Positions 24,112 to 31,483 of a stretch of DNA of 39,000 bases are shown one piece after another. Origin of the DNA: Haloterrigena salina JCM 13891 (lineage in GTDB: Archaea; Halobacteriota; Halobacteria; Halobacteriales; Natrialbaceae); the NCBI RefSeq assembly GCF_000337495.1, contig NZ_AOIS01000024.1:1-39000 (forward strand), written 5' to 3'. The translations under genes and the position numbers were made by a program. Each line of letters opens with the position of its first letter. Position 1 is the stretch's first letter. The notes below the pieces were generated by a model. That model did no database searches, was not told the DNA's origin, and worked only from the letters and a program-made list of their open reading frames with translations.

Positions 24112-25131
24112 TCACTCGAGGGCCCTGACGCCGAAGGCGGACACCGAGAGGCCGCCGATCAGGACGGGCATCCAGTAGATCGCCCCGCGGAAGATGAGCA
24201 CGGCCGCGGTGACTGTCGACGCCGGGATGCCGGTGGTCGGCACGAGCAGCGTGACGAAGGCGGCTTCGATACCGCCGAGCCCGCCGGGGAGCGGGGCGGC
24301 GCCCGCGAGGTTCGCGAGCGGGATCGCGAATAGCAGGATGTACGGCGCGACGGGTTCGCCCAGCGCGGCGAAGGCGGCCATGAGCGCGACCGTCTGGAAG
24401 AGCCAGCCGGCAAGCGAGAGACCGACGACGGCAGAGAGGCGCCAGCGATCGGTCGAGACGCGCTCGATGTTCTCGAAGAAGCGTCCCATCCGGTCGGTCA
24501 GGTCCGCCTCGAGCGTGTCGCTCTGGAAGCGGGCGAGTCCGAGGCGACCGAGGCGGGGGGCGATGACGGCCGGCAGCCGCTCGGTGATCGCGTGCCGGTG
24601 TCGCCAGACGAACGCCATGGCGAGGACGATCGCCGCGATCAGCACGACCGCCGAGCCGACCGCCGTCTCGAGGCGGTCGCCGATGGCGGCGGTCGTCCCG
24701 TAGTAGCCGACCCCGACGAGGATCAGCGAGATCGAGGGGACGACGTTGAGCACGTCGACGCTGGCGATCCCCGCCAGCCCCGTCTCGTAGCGCGCGTCGG
24801 AGGTCTTCGAGATGAGCAGCGCCGCGACCGGCTCGCCGCCGGCCTGGCCGAACGGCGTGACGTTGTTGGCGAAGACGGCGCCGGCGTAGACGAAAAACGC
24901 CTTGACGACCGACAGCTTGACGTCCAGGGCGACCAGTACGGTCCGGAGCATCAGGCTCCACGCGGCCAGCCAGCACAGCGCGAGGGCGAACGTCGCGACG
25001 ACCAGCGAGGGCGCGGCCGAGAACAGCGTGTCGATGACGTCGCGCGCACCGACCGCGAAGAACAGCACGGCGAAGACGGCGAGCGCGCCGAACGCGCCGA
25101 TGAGAAGCCGCCGCCGATTTCGCTCGTTCAT
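24112..25131 (-). CDS. UPF0104/LPG-synthase-TM-domain membrane protein (putative flippase)
   Basis: A 339-residue polytopic membrane protein with about eight helices. It has the family motifs FFVYAGAVFANNVTPFGQAGGEP (in part, about 80-105) and PLANLAGAAPLPGGLGGIEAAF (in part, about 280-302). This is the transmembrane domain of lysylphosphatidylglycerol synthases without the catalytic C-terminal domain, the architecture of AglD-tail and AglR-type proteins associated with dolichol-linked sugar translocation in haloarchaea. It is divergent from the sulfatase/glycosyltransferase cluster, which fits a glycan role. A flippase role here is inference. Confidence 0.85.
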   Translation of the reverse strand: MNERNRRRLLIGAFGALAVFAVLFFAVGARDVIDTLFSAAPSLVVATFALALCWLAAWSLMLRTVLVALDVKLSVVKAFFVYAGAVFANNVTPFGQAGGEPVAALLISKTSDARYETGLAGIASVDVLNVVPSISLILVGVGYYGTTAAIGDRLETAVGSAVVLIAAIVLAMAFVWRHRHAITERLPAVIAPRLGRLGLARFQSDTLEADLTDRMGRFFENIERVSTDRWRLSAVVGLSLAGWLFQTVALMAAFAALGEPVAPYILLFAIPLANLAGAAPLPGGLGGIEAAFVTLLVPTTGIPASTVTAAVLIFRGAIYWMPVLIGGLSVSAFGVRALE

Positions 25132-25263
25132 AGCGGACGTGGATCGTCAGCGGACTTGAAACGTCTGATTATCGTCGAGGCGGTTCGATACGGGAGAGAC
25201 GAGTCAGCTCCCAGAAATTTACTATCGCTGACGATTTTCACGCCGACTCGAGATAGTTGGCGC

Positions 25264-25273
25264 GTTTTATTTA
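25264..25273 (+). promoter_or_regulatory. TATA box of the sulfatase gene
   Basis: GTTTTATTTA, centred about 29 nt before the ATG at 25297, the clearest promoter in the window. It supports a near-leaderless start there and rules out the far longer upstream frame. Confidence 0.7.
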
Positions 25274-25296
25274 GATGGACTCAGTTGTCTCCCGTA

Positions 25297-26910
25297 ATGG
25301 ACGACGCTCAGCAATCCAACGTCCTTTTCGTCGTGCTGGATACGGTCCGCAAGGACCGACTGGGTCCGTACGGCTACGAGCGCGAGACGACGCCCGAACT
25401 CTCCGCGTTCGCACAGGAGGCGACCGTCTTCGAGTCGGCCGTTGCGCCCGCGCCGTGGACGCTGCCGGTCCACGCCTCGCTGTTTACCGGCCGGTACCCG
25501 AGCCAGCACGGGGCCGATCAGGGGAGTCCGTACCTCGAGGACGAGACGACCCTCGCGGAGGTCCTCTCGGCGGCCGGCTACGACACGGCGTGTTACTCCT
25601 CGAACGCCTGGATCACCCCCTACACCGGCCTCACCGACGGGTTCGACGCGCAGGACTCGTTCTTCGAGGTCCTCCCCGGTGACGTCCTCTCGGGGCCGTT
25701 GGCCAGCGCCTGGCAGACCGTCAACGACAACGACTACCTCCGCGATCTGGCGTCGAAACTCGTCAGGCTCGGCGCGATGGCCCACGAGAAACTCGCCAGC
25801 GGCGAGGGCGCCGACACGAAGACGCCGTCGGTCATCGACCGGACGAAGTCCTTCGTCGACGACAGCGAGAGCGACGAGGGCTGGTTCGCTTTCGTCAACC
25901 TGATGGACGCCCACCTGCCCTACTACCCGCCCGAGGAGTACCGCGAGGAGTTCGCTCCCGGCGTCGATCCGGGCTCGGTCTGCCAGAACTCGAAGGAGTA
26001 CAACTCGGGCGCCCGCGACATCGACGACGAGGAGTGGGAGGCCATCCGCGGGCTCTACGACGCCGAGATCGCTCACATGGACGCCGAACTCGGTCGCCTG
26101 TTCGATTGGCTCCGTGAGACCGGCCAATGGGAAGAGACGACCGTCGTCGTTTGCGCCGACCACGGCGAACTCCACGGCGAACACGACCTCTACGGCCACG
26201 AGTTCGCCCTCTACGACCAGCTGATCAACGTCCCGCTGCTGGTCAAACACCCCGCCCTCGAGGCCGACCGGCGCGACGACCTCGTCGAGTTGCTCGACTG
26301 CTATCACACGGTTCTCGAGGCGCTGGACGTCGATCCGGACGACGCGATCGCGCCGGCGGACGACGGCTCCGTCGCCGGCCGCGATCCGACGCGGTCCCTG
26401 CTCTCGAGCGAGTACCGCGCCTTCGAGGCGGCTCCGGAACCGGATCCCGGACAGCGGGCGGTGCTCGACGCCGCGGGCGACGGGGCGTCCGACGACGCCT
26501 CGAGCGGCGACGTGGCTGACGACTACGCGTTCGTCGAGTACGCCCAGCCGGTGATCGAACTCCACCACTTAGAGGAGAAGGCCAGCGAGGCCGGGATCGA
26601 ACTGCCCGACGATCACCGGGCCTACTCCCGCCTGCGCGCGGCCCGAAGCACCGACGCGAAGTACGTCCGTGCCGACCGCATCCCCGACGAGGGGTACCGA
26701 CTCGACGAGGACCCCGCGGAATCGACGCCGGTTGACCCGGCCGACGACGAGGTCGTCGCCGCCGCCGAACGCGCACTCGCCCGCTTCGAGCAGGCGGCCG
26801 GCGGCGCGTGGATCGACCCCAGCGAGACGGACGCCGAGGACGCCGACGCGCTGGCCGAGGCCGACGAGGAGACCCGCGACCGCCTGCGCGAACTCGGCTA
26901 CCTCGAGTAG
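25297..26910 (+). CDS. sulfatase-like hydrolase (alkaline phosphatase superfamily)
   Basis: A 537-residue alkaline-phosphatase-superfamily enzyme. Metal-site residues are seen in FVVLDTVRKD (Asp15), VVVCADHGELHGEH (Asp288, His289) and GHEF. The nucleophile loop reads PWTLPVHASLFTGRYPSQHG with Thr55 where true sulfatases have Cys or Ser for formylglycine. It may therefore act on phosphoesters or phosphodiesters, like phosphoglycerol transferases, rather than sulfate esters. No signal peptide, so probably cytosolic. The C-terminal 100 residues are acidic. First gene of a co-directional set with a second superfamily member and two glycosyltransferases. Confidence 0.9.
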   Translation: MDDAQQSNVLFVVLDTVRKDRLGPYGYERETTPELSAFAQEATVFESAVAPAPWTLPVHASLFTGRYPSQHGADQGSPYLEDETTLAEVLSAAGYDTACYSSNAWITPYTGLTDGFDAQDSFFEVLPGDVLSGPLASAWQTVNDNDYLRDLASKLVRLGAMAHEKLASGEGADTKTPSVIDRTKSFVDDSESDEGWFAFVNLMDAHLPYYPPEEYREEFAPGVDPGSVCQNSKEYNSGARDIDDEEWEAIRGLYDAEIAHMDAELGRLFDWLRETGQWEETTVVVCADHGELHGEHDLYGHEFALYDQLINVPLLVKHPALEADRRDDLVELLDCYHTVLEALDVDPDDAIAPADDGSVAGRDPTRSLLSSEYRAFEAAPEPDPGQRAVLDAAGDGASDDASSGDVADDYAFVEYAQPVIELHHLEEKASEAGIELPDDHRAYSRLRAARSTDAKYVRADRIPDEGYRLDEDPAESTPVDPADDEVVAAAERALARFEQAAGGAWIDPSETDAEDADALAEADEETRDRLRELGYLE

Positions 26911-27034
26911 CATCGTCGAATTTGGCGGCTTGAGGGGTGTTTACAGGGCGATACTGGTCAGAACGGGAAAGTTACAGTGACTGTCCGGACACCAGTAAGC
27001 ATACGTTTGTCGACTCGAAACCCCAACTCAACCG

Positions 27035-27895
27035 ATGGAGGACCAGCATTTCCTCGAGTCAGAGTGGGACTACTGTCTGGTGCTGGACGCGTGCCGGTAC
27101 GACGTGTTCCGTGACGTCTACGACGAGTACCTCGACGGAACGCTCGAAAAGCGGTGGAGCACCGGCTCATCCACGCCGGAGTGGGCGTACCGGACGTTCA
27201 CCGACGAGCACGATATCGCGTACTTCTCCGGAAACCCGTTCATCAACGACCTCGGAATCCCGCTGAACGAACTCAAATGGGGGGCCAGCTGCGATTACGA
27301 GTGGACGGCGTCGGAGCACATCAGCGACGTCTTCGACGTCTGGAAGTCCGGCTGGGACGACGACCTCGGAACGGTCCCGCCGGAGGGACTGGCCGAGGCG
27401 TTCCGAAACAATCAGGACGCCGTCGAGCGGGCAGACCGGACGGTCCTCCACTACATGCAGCCCCACGCTCCGTACCTCTCCCGCGGAAAGGGACAGAAGC
27501 TCAAGCAGATCCAGAAGGGGATCCGCCGCCAGGAGGAAGCCGAGAAGGCGACCGACGGCGGTAACGGGACGCTGTCGTCGCTCAGCGACACCATCCGACC
27601 GAAAGTCGAGAGCCGACTCGAAGACAGCGAACTCGCGCAGAAAGCGGGCCTCTGGCTCGAACTCGATCCGACCGACCTCGTCAAGAACGGCACGCGGGAG
27701 GCAGCCCTGGAGCTCTACGAGGAGAACCTGCGGATCGCCCTCGAGTCCGTCGCCGAACTGGTCTCGGAACTGGACGGGCGGGTCGTCGTGACCGCCGACC
27801 ACGGCGAGGCCTTCGGCGAGGAGGGCGTCTGGGAACACCACATCGAGACGCACATCCCGCCGCTCATGGAGGTGCCGTGGCTCGAGGTCGAGTAA
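27035..27895 (+). CDS. short alkaline-phosphatase-superfamily protein
   Basis: A 286-residue compact relative of the sulfatase upstream. It keeps CLVLDACRYDVF (metal Asp), a nucleophile-like loop RWSTGSSTPEW with Ser/Thr, MQPHAPYL, and the VVVTADHGEAFGEEG motif (Asp255, His256) close to the C-terminus, but lacks the large C-terminal subdomain. Similar short forms occur in haloarchaeal polysaccharide or glycosylation loci, where they are annotated only as hypothetical or sulfatase. Cytosolic. A TATA-like GCATACG (26999-27005) lies about 32 nt upstream. Reaction unknown. Confidence 0.8.
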   Translation: MEDQHFLESEWDYCLVLDACRYDVFRDVYDEYLDGTLEKRWSTGSSTPEWAYRTFTDEHDIAYFSGNPFINDLGIPLNELKWGASCDYEWTASEHISDVFDVWKSGWDDDLGTVPPEGLAEAFRNNQDAVERADRTVLHYMQPHAPYLSRGKGQKLKQIQKGIRRQEEAEKATDGGNGTLSSLSDTIRPKVESRLEDSELAQKAGLWLELDPTDLVKNGTREAALELYEENLRIALESVAELVSELDGRVVVTADHGEAFGEEGVWEHHIETHIPPLMEVPWLEVE

Positions 27896-27980
27896 CGTCA
27901 CCTCACGGTCACCGCTACCGCACCGCCCCGCCGATCCCCTCGAACGCGACCGACCCCATCACAGCCACGAGATACTCGGG

Positions 27981-28970
27981 ATGAAGATCAGCCACTACTT
28001 CGAACTCGAAGAGCACGTCACCGGCGGCATCCGCGAGTCGGTCGTCCACCAGCGGAAGATGCTGGATCGGCTGGACGTCGAGTACACGACAGAGCCGACG
28101 CTGGACGCCGACGTCCTCCACTGTAACCTCATGGGCCCGCGCTCGGTCTGGTACGCGCGGCGGGCGCGGTCGCGGGGGATCCCCGTCGTCGCCCACACCC
28201 ACGTCACCGCCGAGGACTTCGGGGACAGCTTCCGGTTTACCAACGCGCTCGCGAGGCCCCTGAAACCGTACCTCGAGTGGGCCTACGGGCTGGCCGACGC
28301 GCTGGTCTGTCCCTCCGAGTACAACCGACGGCTGATCGAGACGTACACCGACGCGAGGACGACCGTCGTCTCGAACGGCGTCGACGGCGAGAAACTCGAC
28401 GGGTTCGAGTCCCTTGAGGCGGAGTACCGCGAGCGCTACGACCTCGAGTCGCCGACGGTCTTCCTCGTCGGCCACGTGATCAAGCGCAAGGGTCTCGAGA
28501 CGTTCGTCGAACTGGCCCGCCGGCTGCCTCACCTCGATTTCGCGTGGTTCGGCCCGCTGGATCTCTCTCTCAAGGGCCGGGAAACGACGCGGCTCATCGA
28601 GGAGTCGCCGGATAACTGCACGTTCACCGGCTACGTCGACGACATCCGCGGCGCGTTCGCAGCGGGAGACATCTTCTGTTTCCCCACTTACGAGGAAAAC
28701 GAGGGCATCGCACTGCTAGAAGCGATGACGGCCGGCAAACCGGTCCTCGTCCGTGACATCGAGACGTTCTCCTGGCTCGAAGACGGCGAGGACTGCCTGA
28801 AGGTGTCGGCGTCGAACGCCGGCGTCGACGCGTTCGGGGACGCCATCGAGCGACTCGAGGACCCAGACCTCCGGGCGCGACTCGGATCGAACGCGGCCGA
28901 ACGGAGCGAGGCGTTCACGCTCGAGTCGGTCGCGAACCGGTACCAGACACTTTACAACGAGGTGACCTGA
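27981..28970 (+). CDS. GT4-type glycosyltransferase
   Basis: A 329-residue GT-B retaining glycosyltransferase. The N-terminal acceptor domain starts MKISHYFELEEHVTGGIRESV with the Gly-rich turn of GT4. The C-terminal donor domain has VFLVGHVIKRKGLETFVELA and the EX7E motif in PTYEENEGIALLEAMTAGKPVL. The nucleotide-sugar donor and acceptor are unknown. Cytosolic or membrane-peripheral. Its TGA is followed at once by the ATG of the next glycosyltransferase, so both are made from one mRNA. Confidence 0.92.
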   Translation: MKISHYFELEEHVTGGIRESVVHQRKMLDRLDVEYTTEPTLDADVLHCNLMGPRSVWYARRARSRGIPVVAHTHVTAEDFGDSFRFTNALARPLKPYLEWAYGLADALVCPSEYNRRLIETYTDARTTVVSNGVDGEKLDGFESLEAEYRERYDLESPTVFLVGHVIKRKGLETFVELARRLPHLDFAWFGPLDLSLKGRETTRLIEESPDNCTFTGYVDDIRGAFAAGDIFCFPTYEENEGIALLEAMTAGKPVLVRDIETFSWLEDGEDCLKVSASNAGVDAFGDAIERLEDPDLRARLGSNAAERSEAFTLESVANRYQTLYNEVT

Positions 28971-30074
28971 ATGAAAATCGGTTTCTTTACGGACAGTTAC
29001 TTCCCCGAGATCGACGGCGTCACGTATACGATCAAACTCTGGCGCGAGGAGTTAGAACAGGACGGACACGAGGTGTACGTCGTCTACCCGGACGGCGACT
29101 ACGAGCCCGGCGATCGCGAGATCCCGGTCAAATCGGTGTCGAACCCGTTCTACCCCGGGTATCGAATCCCGGTGTTCAAACGCCCGTCGACCCTTCCGGA
29201 GTTGGACGTCGTCCACTGTCACGGGCCGGCGACGGTCGGCATACTCGGTCGGTACTACGCCCGGAAACACGATCTTCCCGCGGTGTACACCCACCACACG
29301 CCGATCGAGGAGTACTTCCACCAGAACGTCAAGTTCGAGTCGATCGCCAACGCGCTCTCGAAGCTGTACGTCCCGCTGGAGAACGCGCTCCTCCGGAGTT
29401 TCGACATCGTCACGGCCTCAACGAGCCGAATCGAACGCGACGTGGAACACGTTCAGCTCCCCGTCGGCATCGACATGGAGTTCTTCCAGCCGACCGACGA
29501 GGACTGGTACCCCGACCGGACCGTCATCGGCTACAGCGGCCGGCTCAGCATGGAGAAAAACGTCAGCGAGATCCTCCGCGTCGCCGAGACGCTCCCGGAG
29601 TACGACTTCGTCATCGTCGGCGACGGCCCCTACCGCGACTGCCTCGAGCGCGAAGCGCCCGACAACGTCGAGATCCGCGGCTTTCTCCCCCGCGAGGAGC
29701 TACCGATCTTCTACTCCTCGATCGACGCGTTCGTCACCGCCTCGACCGCCGACACGCTCGGACTCTCGACGCTCGAGGCCAACGCCTGCGGCACGCCCGT
29801 CGTCGCGTCCGACGTTCCGCCGTTCGACCGGACGATCGGTCCCGACAACGGCGAGCGGTTCGCCTACGGCGACCTCGAGGCGATGGCCGACGCCGTCGAA
29901 CGCTGTCTCCGGTCGGACCGGGACACGCGAGCGGCCATCGAGCGCTACGACGTCCGGCAGACGCTCGAGCAACTCGAGCATCTCTACCGGACCGTCCGGT
30001 CCTCCGAGACCGCGTCTCCGGCGGACGTCACCGACGACTGGTTCTCCGACGACTCGCACAGCTCGCCGAAGTAA
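28971..30074 (+). CDS. GT4-type glycosyltransferase (glycolipid-synthase-like)
   Basis: A 367-residue GT-B retaining glycosyltransferase. It begins MKIGFFTDSYFPEIDGVTYTIKLW, the pattern of GT4 enzymes that glycosylate lipids (diacylglycerol glucosyl-, mannosyl- and sulfoquinovosyl-transferases). VYTHHTPIEEYFHQN, then VIGYSGRLSMEKNV and STADTLGLSTLEANACGTPVV (EX7E motif with Asp in the first position) follow. A polar tail of about 25 residues ends the protein. Together with the abutting upstream enzyme it could add two sugars in sequence to a lipid or dolichol carrier, perhaps archaeol; that is inference from the pair and family. Confidence 0.92.
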   Translation: MKIGFFTDSYFPEIDGVTYTIKLWREELEQDGHEVYVVYPDGDYEPGDREIPVKSVSNPFYPGYRIPVFKRPSTLPELDVVHCHGPATVGILGRYYARKHDLPAVYTHHTPIEEYFHQNVKFESIANALSKLYVPLENALLRSFDIVTASTSRIERDVEHVQLPVGIDMEFFQPTDEDWYPDRTVIGYSGRLSMEKNVSEILRVAETLPEYDFVIVGDGPYRDCLEREAPDNVEIRGFLPREELPIFYSSIDAFVTASTADTLGLSTLEANACGTPVVASDVPPFDRTIGPDNGERFAYGDLEAMADAVERCLRSDRDTRAAIERYDVRQTLEQLEHLYRTVRSSETASPADVTDDWFSDDSHSSPK

Positions 30075-30092
30075 CCGTTTCTCCCGTTGCGC

Positions 30093-31289
30093 CTAGCCGA
30101 GCCACGACGCCGCCACCGTCCGGTAGGTCTCCCGGCACCGCTCGAGGACCTCGAGGGAGACGCTCTCGTCTTCGGTGTGGGCCTCGCTGGGTTCGGCGGC
30201 GCCGCAGATCACGCACTCCGTGCCGGCCTCGGCGAGCCACCCCGCGTCGGTCGCGTGGGGCTTCGTGATCAGTTCCGGCGACCCCGACTGGGCGTCGTCG
30301 GCCGCCTCGAGGACCGCCGTCGCGAACGCCTCGTCGTCGCAGCGCATCGGCGGTAAGTCCTGATCGACGGTCCACTCGACGCCAGCGAGATCCTCGACGC
30401 GCTCGAGGGCGGCCCGCTCTCCCGGAACGGTCCGTTCGTCGACGGTCAGTTCGCAGCGGTCCGGGACGACGTTCATCGCCGAGCCGCCCTCGATTTCGGT
30501 GACGGCGAGGCTTCCCTCGAGGGTCTCGCCGGCCACCTCGACCGACGGCGGCTCGAGGTCGCGGACGCGGTCGACGGCGTCGGTCGCACGGTAGATGGCG
30601 TTCTCGCCGGCGCCGACCTCGCTGGCGTGGGCGGCCGTCCCGCGGGCGGTGATCGTCGATCCGCGACGGCCCTTGTGGGCGACCGCGACGTCCGTGACGC
30701 CCGGGCCCGAGTAGCCCGTCGACCCCTCGCCGACGATCGCGTAGTCGGGCCCGAACCCCCGGTCGATGGCGCGGCGCGCGCCGACGCCGCCGACCTCCTC
30801 GCCGACGAAGCTCGCGAAGACGAGTTCCGCCGCCCCGTCTCCATCTCCGTCTCCGTTTTCCTCCCCCTCGTTGCTCCCGATTGTAGCGTCGCGAAACGCG
30901 AGCAGGGCGGCTGCGACGGCACCCTTCATGTCGGCCGCACCGCGGCCGTAGAGGCGACCGTCCCGCTCCTCAAGGACGTACTCGCCGTCATCGAGCTGCG
31001 CGTCGGCCGGCTCGACGACGTCGTGGTGGCCGACCAGCGCCAGCGACCGTCCCGCCGGCGTCGTCTCGGCTCCCGGACTCGAGTCCGTCCGTGAGCCTAC
31101 ACCCGCGCCTGCACCTGCGCCAGCGCCTACGTCTCCGCTCCGACGGGCGATTACGTTCCCGACCTCGTCCCGAACCACGTCGGCGTCGGTTTCGCGGCGG
31201 AGCCACGCTTCGATGTAGTCCCCCGCGGCCGTCTCGTCCGCGTGGCTGGGGATCGAGACGAGTTCGCGGGTCAGTTCGGCGACCTCCAT
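30093..31289 (-). CDS. M20 family metallopeptidase (ArgE/DapE type)
   Basis: A 398-residue di-zinc amidohydrolase. The motifs LALVGHHDVV (metal His and Asp), GRGAADMKGAVAA (bridging Asp), FVGEEVGG (catalytic Glu and metal Glu) and SEAHTEDESV (last metal His) are all intact, with a dimerisation domain between. It may deacylate amino acids (ArgE or DapE-like) or act as a di/tripeptidase. Two simple-sequence inserts interrupt the chain (a Gly-Ala run near residue 55 and a Gly-Asp run near 145), probably surface loops. The start at 31289 (MEVAELTREL) is chosen; an ATG-initiated extension of 34 residues looks unlike the family. Confidence 0.9.
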   Translation of the reverse strand: MEVAELTRELVSIPSHADETAAGDYIEAWLRRETDADVVRDEVGNVIARRSGDVGAGAGAGAGVGSRTDSSPGAETTPAGRSLALVGHHDVVEPADAQLDDGEYVLEERDGRLYGRGAADMKGAVAAALLAFRDATIGSNEGEENGDGDGDGAAELVFASFVGEEVGGVGARRAIDRGFGPDYAIVGEGSTGYSGPGVTDVAVAHKGRRGSTITARGTAAHASEVGAGENAIYRATDAVDRVRDLEPPSVEVAGETLEGSLAVTEIEGGSAMNVVPDRCELTVDERTVPGERAALERVEDLAGVEWTVDQDLPPMRCDDEAFATAVLEAADDAQSGSPELITKPHATDAGWLAEAGTECVICGAAEPSEAHTEDESVSLEVLERCRETYRTVAASWLG

Positions 31290-31400
31290 GGGCGAGTCGT
31301 CGACGGGCGGCGAGTTGAGGCCACCGGTCGCAGTCGGCGGAGCGGCCGCTCGATTCCTGTCGAACGCGAAGACGGTCGCGGCCTCGGGCACGTCGAATAC

Positions 31401-31425
31401 GGGCCCTACGGGCGTCGTAGGTCCC
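31401..31425. repeat. imperfect inverted repeat upstream of the PIN-ATPase gene
   Basis: Arms GGGCCCTACG and CGTAGGTCCC are reverse complements except for one mismatch, with a 5-nt loop. It lies about 30 nt upstream of the TATA box at 31454-31460, between divergent genes. It could be an operator or a leader/terminator element. Confidence 0.4.
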
Positions 31426-31453
31426 GCCGATACGTCTTTCGCAGGTGGAACAC

Positions 31454-31460
31454 CCTTATA
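31454..31460 (+). promoter_or_regulatory. TATA box of the PIN-ATPase gene
   Basis: CCTTATA, centred about 27 nt before the ATG at 31484, fits a leaderless transcript. Confidence 0.6.
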
Positions 31461-31483
31461 GGCGTCCGTCGACCAGTTAGCGT

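Noticed and set aside
24592..25296. In-frame upstream extension of the sulfatase
   Set aside because: It is antisense to the flippase-like gene, composition is not protein-like, and a strong TATA box sits just before ATG 25297.
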